From Clostridiales bacterium (lineage in GTDB: Bacteria > Bacillota > Clostridia > Lachnospirales > Lachnospiraceae), in contig JAHZAT010000027.1 in assembly GCA_019423795.1 (NCBI GenBank), forward strand, positions 1 through 13,988: a stretch of DNA of 13,988 nucleotides, read 5' to 3'. The position numbers and the translations under genes are program-made. The notes under the pieces are model-generated. The model searched no databases, had not been told where the DNA came from, and saw only the letters and a program-made list of their open reading frames with translations. This document shows positions 7,456 through 13,988 of the stretch, one piece after another. Numbering within the stretch: position 1 is the first letter of the stretch; each line of letters starts with the position of its first letter.

Positions 7456-8625
7456 ATGCCTCTTACATTAAATGAATTATATACACAAACCAAACATCAA
7501 TACCATCTTTCCATGATCGCAGGTGAAACTGGGATCGATCATATCATGAACTGGGTTTATGTCTCTGAAGACAGTTCTACCCACAACTTTCTAAAGGGTG
7601 GAGAACTGATCATCACGACAGGGATCAACTGTCAGGATGAGGCTTCTCTTTATGATTTTATTGAAACGATGATCAAAAGCCATACTTGCGGGATGATCTT
7701 AAATACGGGAAAATATATTCTTTCCGAATATATCACTGATTCTATTAAAGCATTGTGCAACAAACACAACTATCCATTGATCGAGATGCCTTGGAAAGTT
7801 CATATTTATGATATTACGAGAGATTATTATAATAAGATCTTTATGGATACACAGAAAGATACTTCGATCACGGATGCATTTTTATCTTTTATTGAAGAAG
7901 ATTCCCTGCACCATTATGATGCTTTGCGAATTCTTGAAGACAATCATTTTGAGAAAGAAGATTGTTATGAGATTGCTTTAATGAAATGTAATAAGAAAGC
8001 GATCTCTGATGATCTTAAATTACGTCTGCTGTTTTTGATGGAAAGTTATATCAAACTAAACGATCTGGATATTCATATTGCTTTTTATAAGAATCATTTT
8101 TTGTTTGTTTTTCATGACATGGAAGAAGAATTGATTTATAACGAAATATCTTCTTTGATCTCTACACTGGAAAGTTCGTTAAAAAAAATGCAGATTTATA
8201 CAGGGATTGGAAGTTCTGTCCACACGCTTCGTGAGATTCGTGTAAGTTATCAACGTTCTCTGGCTGCTCTTGTTTATGCTGTGAATAAAGGACAGGAAAT
8301 TGCCCGGTTTGAGGAGATGGGATTCTTTCGGATTCTTCATTCTGTGAATGATAAAAATCTTTTGATGACTTATCATGATGAGTATTTGAAGAATATTGAA
8401 GAGTATGATGAGATTCATGATACAAATTATCTGGAGACGTTGCATCAGTATCTGCTTTGTAATGGGAGTATCCAGCATGTGGCTTCGAATATGTTTTGTC
8501 ATCGAAATACGATCACTTATCGGATGCGGGTGATCGAGGATCATTGGAATTTGAAGTTGGACGATACGGTGGAGAGATTTCATTTGATGACGGCGTTTTT
8601 TATCCGGGATTATTTGAATTTGTAG
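7456..8625 (+). CDS. PucR-family transcriptional regulator
   Basis: Transcription regulator of 389 residues with the three-part layout of the PucR family. The N-terminal PucR sensor domain spans about 1-125, including LTLNELY, WVYVSED, GGELIITTG and PLIEMPW. A middle GGDEF-like region covers about 150-300. The C-terminal helix-turn-helix carries HRNTITYRMRVIE starting at residue 349. Named relatives activate or repress purine, amino-acid or GABA use, but the effector here cannot be read from sequence. The start is the ATG at 7456, with AAGGA ten bases upstream; an in-frame TTG at 7351 would add 35 unlikely residues. It is transcribed away from the atp operon and faces the ABC operon end to end. 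No obvious target gene adjoins it. Confidence 0.9.
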   Translation: MPLTLNELYTQTKHQYHLSMIAGETGIDHIMNWVYVSEDSSTHNFLKGGELIITTGINCQDEASLYDFIETMIKSHTCGMILNTGKYILSEYITDSIKALCNKHNYPLIEMPWKVHIYDITRDYYNKIFMDTQKDTSITDAFLSFIEEDSLHHYDALRILEDNHFEKEDCYEIALMKCNKKAISDDLKLRLLFLMESYIKLNDLDIHIAFYKNHFLFVFHDMEEELIYNEISSLISTLESSLKKMQIYTGIGSSVHTLREIRVSYQRSLAALVYAVNKGQEIARFEEMGFFRILHSVNDKNLLMTYHDEYLKNIEEYDEIHDTNYLETLHQYLLCNGSIQHVASNMFCHRNTITYRMRVIEDHWNLKLDDTVERFHLMTAFFIRDYLNL

Positions 8626-8689
8626 TTATCAATCATCTAAAAGATGTAAACCAACATAGTAAAACATCCACTCTTCTGTCTTGAAAATC

Positions 8690-8942
8690 TTAATTGTATA
8701 CAGGAATGTCTTCAGGTATTCATAAAAACATAAAGAACGATAGGTGTACGAAATGATAGAATTTCATAGGATTTTTTGCAAAATCGCAGCCAACACGGGC
8801 ACTGTTTGAACGCAGTGAGTTGTGCAGGAGTGTTGGCGGATCAGCGTTTTGCAAAAAATCCGTCAATGAAATTCGTTTTTCGTACACCTATCGTTCTTTA
8901 TGTTTTTATGAATACTCGATACATTTCTGTCATACAACTTAA
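8690..8942. repeat. Large imperfect palindrome (MITE-like element)
   Basis: Positions 8716-8753 and 8878-8915 are perfect inverted copies of 38 bases. Inside, GAATTTCAT, GGATTTTTTGCAAAA and CCAACAC also recur inverted with small gaps, ending in a CACTG/CAGTG mini-hairpin (8800-8804, 8813-8817). Outside the perfect arms the symmetry continues in degraded form (TTGTAT, ACAG, AATGT) to a TTAA on each side (8690-8693 and 8939-8942). Almost the entire element can fold into one long hairpin. No protein is encoded. It resembles a miniature inverted-repeat element and sits between two convergent genes, where it could also stop transcription from both sides. Whether TTAA is a target duplication or part of the ends is unknown. 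Confidence 0.75.
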
Positions 8943-10065
8943 AATTTCTTGCCAATTTAACACACAAAGTCATCCATACCCCCGTCACTCCTATGATCCA
9001 GAATTCATTTCCTACAAATGACAATGTAATGTCATTTTCCATAAACCAGGCTCCGCTTGTAATATAGAGATTTGTTGGGTTTAGCAGGCGTAATATAACA
9101 TTCATAAATGTTACATTCGAATAGTAAGCACCTAGGAACAATGCCATGTTTAAGAGAATTAATATAGCAAATGAAAAATAACTGTTCCTCAGCAAAAATT
9201 GGATTGCGATCGTTGCCAGTGCAATCAACAGGATGATTCCAAGATATACGGTAAGTGTTAGGATCAAGTATTGTATCTGCGTCATTTTAAAGAATGTAAC
9301 AAATGGATAAAACCATCCCGAATATCTTTTTTCTGCAACTAGTGTGGAGGCAACCGAGACATTCCATAGTCCTTTGAATGATACGCAGTAAAAAAAATAA
9401 ATCCATGTAACACTGCATAGTATCGCTGAAAATAAAATTCCACTTAACGTCCCCGTAAAAGCTTTATAATCCATGATTCTCTTCCCAGTTCTGGTTGCAT
9501 CTACAAGATCATTTGTCTTTTGCAGTCTCTCATAATCCATGATAAACAAAATACTGAGTGCCATCAAAAGACTCATTTCCACGATTAATTTTTTCCCTAA
9601 CTTTGAATATAATAACGAATGGATCTCATAATACTGTCCTGGATAAAAAGCATCATTATATTCTTTATCAGATTTGATCTCCTCCACTCTTTTTTGCAGA
9701 TGCTCATAGTTATCTTTTACGAATTTCTTCATAAATCCCTTGGGGTGATACTGAAGCATTTCTTCTTTTTGTTTTAGGATCTTCGTCATATCAAGTTTGT
9801 CATACAAGTCGATATTTTCTTTGTAATATTCTTGATATGCCTTAGATAACTGCTTTCTTTCATTTCTATTTTTAGCTTGACGTGAGTGGTTTATATCATC
9901 TGTTTTTTTGATAATATCATGCATGATCACTAATTCTTTGGATGTATCCTTATTTCCTGCCTCATTGTAAATAACTAAACAATTCACAAGACAAAATATC
10001 ACTGCCAATAACCAAAGCATGGGATTTTTCATGATCTTTTGAAACTCTAATTTAAAAATTCTCAT
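8863..10065 (-). CDS. ABC-2-type transporter permease A, C-terminus supplied by a repeat
   Basis: Membrane protein of 400 residues. Predicted membrane helices lie at about 14-33, 158-176, 203-228, 263-290, 296-314 and 353-371. Between the first two is a hydrophilic, Lys- and Glu-rich helical region (about 35-157) that should face outside. The polar loop after span 2 contains TRTGKR (191-196), matching TKTGRR in its neighbour, so the two are probably related subunits. The start at 10065 gives an ATGA overlap with the upstream gene and has AAGGTG upstream; an ATG at 10083 is less likely. Residues 384-400 and the stop codon are encoded by the palindromic repeat, so the tail is probably not native. 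Substrate unknown; peptide or lipid-like antimicrobial export is one option. Confidence 0.75.
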   Translation of the reverse strand: MRIFKLEFQKIMKNPMLWLLAVIFCLVNCLVIYNEAGNKDTSKELVIMHDIIKKTDDINHSRQAKNRNERKQLSKAYQEYYKENIDLYDKLDMTKILKQKEEMLQYHPKGFMKKFVKDNYEHLQKRVEEIKSDKEYNDAFYPGQYYEIHSLLYSKLGKKLIVEMSLLMALSILFIMDYERLQKTNDLVDATRTGKRIMDYKAFTGTLSGILFSAILCSVTWIYFFYCVSFKGLWNVSVASTLVAEKRYSGWFYPFVTFFKMTQIQYLILTLTVYLGIILLIALATIAIQFLLRNSYFSFAILILLNMALFLGAYYSNVTFMNVILRLLNPTNLYITSGAWFMENDITLSFVGNEFWIIGVTGVWMTLCVKLARNFKLYDRNVSSIHKNIKNDRCTKNEFH

Positions 10066-11267
10066 AAATTCACCTTTTTCCATTGCTTACTTCTGATCTT
10101 ATAAAATATAAACATCACTATGAGCCATGTGGCGAGCGCATACAATTCCCAGTATGCCAGAACCTGATCATTTGTAATCAGGAAAAGCATATAATAAATT
10201 TTCCTCATAAGGAACATCATCGCTCCACAGACTGGAATTGAAACCGCAACAGCTCCCATATAATTTCCTATTGTTCTGCCGATAAAATCAATGATCACAA
10301 TACTTGCGATTGCAAATAATAAGATCAGAGCCATATAAAGTAACATATAAGTTCCAAAAGAAAGCTTATCGCACCAGTAAGAATTTGATGCGATTCCCCA
10401 ACTCTCACATCTCCAAAATACCGATAATCCCTTCAAATGCCAGATAATCCCATATACAGCCATTTGAATAATTCCAACAAAGAGTGCAGCAAGTGCACTT
10501 GCTATCAATTGAATCTGATAAATCCTTCTTCCTGTTTTCGTCGTTGCCATAATCGGGATAACCTGTCTTAAACGTTGTTTTAGCTGATATGGAATGATCA
10601 ATGCAAAAAAACAGATCATGATCAAACTACCGATCGTTACCATATCTTCTTGCAAAATGTAAAACACTCCCTCATGTACTAATGATATGTAATCTCTTTT
10701 TACCCTCTTTTCGATTGCCTTTTGATATAACTTCGTTCCATCAAAAAATCCATCTGCTTTTAATTCTTTATATTTTTTATCCGAAACTCCATATTCAGAT
10801 CCTTGAAACTCTCTGATATGTTCTAAAGCTTGTATATCCAAAAAAATTTTTGATGTCTTATCATTATAAAACACATAATTCTCTAATATTTTATCAAGTT
10901 CTTTTTCCTGCTTTGATAAAGCTGTTTTCTGACCAAGTTCTTCATATTTTTTATTAAAAATTTCATAATCCACAATCCCTCTTTTTGAAAGCTCTTGATC
11001 TTGTTTTATGATCTTTGTAAAATCTTTTTCTAATTCCTGATGTTTTTCCTGATATTGTTTTTCATCTTTTACTTTCCACTTTGGTCCCCATTCTTTCACT
11101 AGTTCTGCCGTAAATGGAATGTCATACTTTGTATTTGTTACCTGTCCTCCAGTTGGATATCGATATATTTGTGTAAATGTCATATAGTATAAAATAGAGA
11201 ACATACATAATAACAGCATGATTCGAATATCCAATATTTTTTTACATTCATTGATTATGATCCGCAT
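10062..11267 (-). CDS. ABC-2-type transporter permease B
   Basis: Membrane protein of 401 residues with predicted helices at about 14-33, 208-226, 254-275, 305-328, 336-355 and 374-391. A large Lys-, Glu- and Tyr-rich region (about 34-207) between helices 1 and 2 should lie outside the membrane. TKTGRR at 243-248, just after span 2, matches TRTGKR in permease A, and both proteins begin with Met-Arg-Ile. GGAGG lies about nine bases before the ATG. It starts one base after the ATPase stop and overlaps the next gene by ATGA, so it is translated as part of the same unit. The two permeases plus the ATPase would form a heteromeric exporter or sensor. Confidence 0.75.
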   Translation of the reverse strand: MRIIINECKKILDIRIMLLLCMFSILYYMTFTQIYRYPTGGQVTNTKYDIPFTAELVKEWGPKWKVKDEKQYQEKHQELEKDFTKIIKQDQELSKRGIVDYEIFNKKYEELGQKTALSKQEKELDKILENYVFYNDKTSKIFLDIQALEHIREFQGSEYGVSDKKYKELKADGFFDGTKLYQKAIEKRVKRDYISLVHEGVFYILQEDMVTIGSLIMICFFALIIPYQLKQRLRQVIPIMATTKTGRRIYQIQLIASALAALFVGIIQMAVYGIIWHLKGLSVFWRCESWGIASNSYWCDKLSFGTYMLLYMALILLFAIASIVIIDFIGRTIGNYMGAVAVSIPVCGAMMFLMRKIYYMLFLITNDQVLAYWELYALATWLIVMFIFYKIRSKQWKKVNL

Positions 11268-11268
11268 G

Positions 11269-12129
11269 TTATTTTTCCTCCCTGTAAGTGACTAAAAATA
11301 CATCTTCAAGGTTTGGTGTACACGGTCTTGCATTATTATCTTCTTCCTCACTATAATATCGTACCATCATTTTTTCTGATTCCTGTCGCATGGACAAAAT
11401 AATTCGTTTTTGTTCGAATTCCTGAATCTCGGATTCATTGATCAATTGCTCAAAAACCTTTCCATAAAGTTCCTTGCAGATGTTTGGAACTGTATCATTT
11501 TTTAATAAATGTTTTTCTTTGATCATAATGACATGATTTGCAATGGATTCAATGTCTGACACAATATGTGTTGAAAGGATCACTATTCGATCCTTGGATA
11601 ATACGGATAATATATTTCGAAATCTTACCCTCTCTTTTGGATCAAGTCCTGCAGTTGGTTCATCTAATACAAGAATTTTTGGATCATTTAACATTGCCTG
11701 TGCGATCCCTACACGCTGAATCATTCCACCAGAGAATTTTTTCATTTTCTTATTGGAGACATCGCTTAATCCTACTAACTCCAATAATTCTGGAATTTTT
11801 TCTCTTGCAGCCTCTTTGGAAATTCCTTTTAACGCTGCAAGATAATCAAGATACTGCATTGGTGTATTATTTTTATAATATCCAAAATGCTGTGGCAGAT
11901 AACCGATCACATCCCGGTATGTTTCTCCCATTTTATAAATATCCATTCCATCGTATAAAATCTCTCCGCTTGTCGGATACAAAAGTGTTGTGATCATTTT
12001 GATCAATGTCGTTTTCCCTGCACCATTTGGTGCGAGCATGGCATATAAACCATTTTCAAGTTCCAGATTAATATCTTCCACTGCTGTGAATTTTCCATAA
12101 TCTTTTCTAATATGCGAAAGTGTAAGCAT
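11269..12129 (-). CDS. ABC transporter ATP-binding protein
   Basis: ATPase of 286 residues that powers the two downstream permeases. Motifs in order are Walker A APNGAGKTT (33-41), Q-loop LPQH with Gln80, signature FSGGM (132-136), Walker B ILVLDEP with Asp156-Glu157, D-loop AGLDP, and the H-loop His188. The C-terminal third ends with PNLEDVFL, as in drug- and bacteriocin-type exporters of the CcmA/BcrA kind. The first Walker A glycine is Ala33 and the signature is FSGGM rather than LSGGQ; both variants look tolerable. I chose the ATG at 12129 because GGAGG stands six bases upstream; the frame is open to 12171 without a ribosome site. Its start overlaps the end of the previous gene by 23 bases. 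Confidence 0.93.
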   Translation of the reverse strand: MLTLSHIRKDYGKFTAVEDINLELENGLYAMLAPNGAGKTTLIKMITTLLYPTSGEILYDGMDIYKMGETYRDVIGYLPQHFGYYKNNTPMQYLDYLAALKGISKEAAREKIPELLELVGLSDVSNKKMKKFSGGMIQRVGIAQAMLNDPKILVLDEPTAGLDPKERVRFRNILSVLSKDRIVILSTHIVSDIESIANHVIMIKEKHLLKNDTVPNICKELYGKVFEQLINESEIQEFEQKRIILSMRQESEKMMVRYYSEEEDNNARPCTPNLEDVFLVTYREEK

Positions 12130-12874
12130 TCTTCTCCTCCATTCTTCCAACCAAAATAAATAAAGCCACAAAACACACGATCATTGTTGCAATCTGAATT
12201 CCTAATGGAATATATTCAAAAAGAAATAAAATCTTTGTTTCTGGTAATCGCATGATCGCTGCAAAAAGTAATACCCATATTGCACCAAGACCCGCAAAGC
12301 ACTTATAGTTATTCCATCTGTGATAAATGTATACAGCAATGATCGCAAAGACCAGCATACTTGAAACTCCAACAACTCCAACCGATAAGATTGCTTTCTC
12401 CCTAATCCCACTAAGGAATAAAAAGCTTGTATTCACCAGAGATAATACGACTGCTGTATAAAATAGGCGAAGGCTCACAATATAATTCATCGAATAATAC
12501 ATCGTATTTCTTAATTCATTGATCTTCGTCTGTTCGTCCATATAGCAAGTAAAGTAAGAAAACAATAGAAAGAAAACGGGCATTCCCAAAAAAGCTGCCC
12601 CAAATTGTCTGATTTCTTCCTCAAAAGAAAGTACTAGTCCAAGACACACGGCAAAATAAATTATAAACGTCGCAAAAAATACAGAAAGATTTTTATAATA
12701 AATGACTCTTAACCCAGGTCCTAGATAAATCTTTTTCATTCTTTTTAGAAATGAAATCTTTTGAGGCATACCTTTTAAAATGATGTCTTCAATTTCATTC
12801 TGTATTTCTGACCGCCGTGGGTAATGAACGTCCATCTGTTCTACATAAAATTCCTGATTATTTTCTTTTTTCAT
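12107..12874 (-). CDS. Six-span membrane protein, candidate anti-sigma or transporter partner
   Basis: Membrane protein of 255 residues that I do not recognise. A charged N-terminal region of about 60 residues, probably cytoplasmic, is followed by six predicted helices at about 64-83, 91-110, 131-153, 163-184, 192-209 and 223-243, with a short acidic tail. There is no zinc anti-sigma motif (His-x3-Cys-x2-Cys). The start ATG overlaps the sigma factor stop in TAATG, so it is translated directly after the sigma factor, the usual place for an anti-sigma gene. Its end overlaps the ATPase by 23 bases. It may hold the sigma factor at the membrane through its N-terminal segment, or it may be a third transporter membrane subunit. 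The first is inference from position only. Confidence 0.6.
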   Translation of the reverse strand: MKKENNQEFYVEQMDVHYPRRSEIQNEIEDIILKGMPQKISFLKRMKKIYLGPGLRVIYYKNLSVFFATFIIYFAVCLGLVLSFEEEIRQFGAAFLGMPVFFLLFSYFTCYMDEQTKINELRNTMYYSMNYIVSLRLFYTAVVLSLVNTSFLFLSGIREKAILSVGVVGVSSMLVFAIIAVYIYHRWNNYKCFAGLGAIWVLLFAAIMRLPETKILFLFEYIPLGIQIATMIVCFVALFILVGRMEEKNAYTFAY

Positions 12875-13449
12875 TACTGATAGTCCACCTCGCTTTTTAT
12901 TTGTCGTATCATTTTATAAAATCTTGATTTCACTGTATTTTCGGAAATATTTAATGTCTGCGATATATCCTGAAATGTCCTTTCTTCAAAACATTTCATA
13001 TAAAAAATCTCCTGCCACTCCTGCTTATATAGCGAAACAATTTCCATAATGTCCTCTATCAGCTCCTTATGGATGATCAACTCGGACAAGTCCCTGACCG
13101 CTGTTCCTAAATTACCACTATGAAGTTCCAGATTCTCATCTGTCATATCAATCTGTTCTTGCTTTAATGACAAACGATGTACCTTGCTTCGATAATGATC
13201 ACATATCTTATTCGATGCAATCCTATACATCCATGTCCGAAATGAAGCCTTTTTATGATCAAATATTGTGATCTTTTGCAAGATCTGTATAAAAATATCC
13301 TGTGTCAAATCTTTTGTAAGTTCTTCATTTCCTGTTTGTCGGTATACATATGCATAGACTTCTTTGTAATAATATGAGATCAGTGCGTTGGCTGCTTCTT
13401 TATCTTGTTTTTTCTTTATTCTTTTGATCAACTTTTGTTCTATTAGCAT
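12874..13449 (-). CDS. ECF-type RNA polymerase sigma factor
   Basis: Group 4 sigma factor of 191 residues. Region 2 lies at about 23-88, with YYYKEVYAYVYRQTGNEELTKDLTQDIFIQI and the promoter-melting segment ASFRTWMYRIASNKICDHYR. A linker at about 90-125 separates it from region 4 (about 138-188), whose helix-turn-helix is FQDISQTLNISENTVKSRF. There is no sigma region 1 or 3, and no extra C-terminal domain. The start is uncertain: ATG at 13449 is chosen, and a GTG at 13458 in the same frame would add three residues; the ribosome site (GAGTGG) is weak in both cases. It heads the operon with the membrane protein and ABC genes, so it probably controls their expression in answer to an envelope signal. 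Confidence 0.88.
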   Translation of the reverse strand: MLIEQKLIKRIKKKQDKEAANALISYYYKEVYAYVYRQTGNEELTKDLTQDIFIQILQKITIFDHKKASFRTWMYRIASNKICDHYRSKVHRLSLKQEQIDMTDENLELHSGNLGTAVRDLSELIIHKELIEDIMEIVSLYKQEWQEIFYMKCFEERTFQDISQTLNISENTVKSRFYKMIRQIKSEVDYQ

Positions 13450-13474
13450 GCATGCCACTCATTTCTTGGTTTTT

Positions 13475-13485
13475 TGTACTGTACA
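13475..13485. promoter_or_regulatory. Small dyad at the predicted transcription start
   Basis: TGTAC-T-GTACA is a perfect 5-1-5 inverted repeat just downstream of the -10 of the sigma operon, at the expected start of transcription. It could be an operator for a repressor or chance; no regulator is identified for it. Confidence 0.25.
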
Positions 13486-13487
13486 TT

Positions 13488-13519
13488 ATTATATACGGAA
13501 TCATTTGTTAAAAAGTTTT
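13488..13519 (-). promoter_or_regulatory. Candidate ECF-type promoter of the sigma/ABC operon
   Basis: On the minus strand AAAAC (13519-13515) is followed after 17 bases by CGTATA (13497-13492). This resembles ECF promoters of the SigW kind (AAC-type -35 with a CGTA -10). A vegetative TATAAT (13493-13488) overlaps it but has no good -35. The leader would be about 35 bases. Resemblance to the ECF consensus next to an ECF gene suggests that the sigma factor may drive its own operon. Confidence 0.45.
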
Positions 13520-13527
13520 AATTCTAT

Positions 13528-13583
13528 GAAATAAAATAAAATCGCTATGCAACAGCCTTTATAGACCATCACACAACGATTTT
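13528..13583 (-). terminator. Intrinsic terminator on the minus strand
   Basis: In minus-strand RNA the arm at 13583-13566 pairs with the arm at 13555-13538. The outer AAAATCG/CGATTTT is perfect, and eleven further pairs form if G-U pairs are allowed, with a ten-base loop. A U-rich tail (TTTTATTT) follows at 13541-13528. The plus-strand transcript would have A-C clashes in place of the G-U pairs, so the element works in one direction. It stands 14 bases past the stop of the ATPase remnant and just before the sigma promoter, marking the boundary between two transcription units. Confidence 0.7.
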
Positions 13584-13596
13584 GTTTCATTAAACT

Positions 13597-13770
13597 TTAT
13601 AAAAATGACACCATATACACTGGTGCGCAAAATTTCACCTCTATAGAAATTATTTTATTTTTTCTTGCTAAAATAAAATCTATCTCATAATTATGTTTCG
13701 AATTTTTATTCATGATCGTGTGATAGAATAATTCGTTTCCATTTGCAGCCAAACATTGAGCTACAATATT
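13597..13770 (-). pseudogene. Remnant of a DUF4143-type AAA ATPase (C-terminal part, internally deleted)
   Basis: A 57-residue frame reads NIVAQCLAANGNELFYHT, then YEIDFILARKNKIISIEVK, then jumps to APVYMVSFL and stop. The first two blocks match the nuclease-like C-terminal domain of AAA/DUF4143 ATP-binding proteins, common in Clostridia (AANGN.LFYHT, YE.DF.L.R..KI.PIEVK). From memory, such proteins end in a pattern like LPVYMTMFL, so the last residues look like the true C-terminus joined after an internal deletion. The N-terminal ATPase part is missing; the neighbouring gene ends 12 bases upstream. There is no start codon or ribosome site. The original terminator still follows. Confidence 0.65.
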
Positions 13771-13782
13771 TTTATGATTTTA

Positions 13783-13988
13783 CTATGCCGATATCATCTC
13801 ACTAACTCCCAGAATCTTCTTCGTATCCTCCAGATAATGTTTCTCACTCTGTACATTTCCATTTTTTATATCATCTATAAAATCTTCTATCTGCATTGTC
13901 ATATCGTTTCCTTTAAATGGATAACTTTTCGTATCTGTTGTACCGTCATTCCAATGGATCGTATAATCAATGATCCTGTTATAATTTG
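13783..13988 (-). CDS. C-terminal end of a probable Gfo/Idh/MocA-family oxidoreductase (partial)
   Basis: The last 67 residues of a minus-strand protein whose start lies outside the window. The reading HWNDGTTDTKSYPF, then MQIEDFIDDIKNG, then HYLEDTKKILGVSEMIS fits the C-terminal domain of the Gfo/Idh/MocA NAD-dependent sugar or inositol dehydrogenases: a beta strand, the Q-I-E-D-F-I-D-x-I-K-N-G helix, and a final helix. The cofactor-binding domain is not visible, so substrate and activity cannot be judged. It ends with TAG 12 bases before the ATPase remnant. Confidence 0.55.
   Translation of the reverse strand, partial: NYNRIIDYTIHWNDGTTDTKSYPFKGNDMTMQIEDFIDDIKNGNVQSEKHYLEDTKKILGVSEMISA

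Noticed and set aside
8690..8942. CRISPR array or phage attachment site
   Set aside because: There is one inverted pair, not several direct repeats with spacers, and no integrase or tRNA gene nearby.
8776..9021. Plus-strand open frame of 81 codons across the palindrome
   Set aside because: It reads through the inverted repeat and the antisense of permease A, with no ribosome site or protein-like pattern.

Overview
The window looks like a low-GC Gram-positive anaerobe of the class Clostridia, most likely a gut Lachnospiraceae relative (Anaerostipes-like is a guess the sequence alone cannot prove). Grounds: strong AGGAGG-type ribosome sites, AT-rich spacers, the order of the atp operon, a c subunit with the sodium-binding pattern of anaerobic Firmicutes, and a PucR-type regulator of the clostridial kind.

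Positions 4-7095 (minus strand) hold a complete F-type ATP synthase operon transcribed atpZ-atpI-atpB-atpE-atpF-atpH-atpA-atpG-atpD-atpC. The genes are packed with spacers of 8-83 bases or short overlaps. An extended -10 promoter lies at about 7136-7144, just upstream of atpZ. The c subunit carries the glutamine, glutamate and hydroxyl pattern of sodium-translocating rings, so the enzyme is predicted to couple to Na+.

Positions 7096-7455 are a divergent, T-tract-rich control region with a strong AT hairpin and a TTTGTG-N7-CACAAA dyad. It leads into a plus-strand PucR-family regulator (7456-8625).

Positions 8626-8942 hold a large, nearly complete palindrome of about 200-253 bp, MITE-like in form. 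It lies between the convergent ends of the PucR gene and an ABC permease gene, and it supplies the last 17 residues and the stop codon of that permease.

Positions 8863-13449 (minus strand) are one tightly coupled operon: an ECF-type sigma factor, a six-span membrane protein, an ABC ATPase and two ABC-2-type permeases, each with a large region predicted to lie outside the membrane between spans 1 and 2. Every junction is an overlap or a 1-base gap. The sigma gene is preceded by a sequence resembling an ECF-type promoter (AAAAC-N17-CGTATA), suggesting autoregulation. No classical anti-sigma factor is present, and the six-span protein or the transporter may fill that role. This is the best candidate for an undescribed system in the window.

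Positions 13450-13988 hold the sigma promoter region, a strong minus-strand intrinsic terminator, a decayed C-terminal remnant of a DUF4143-type ATPase, and the 3' end of a probable Gfo/Idh/MocA oxidoreductase gene that runs off the window.
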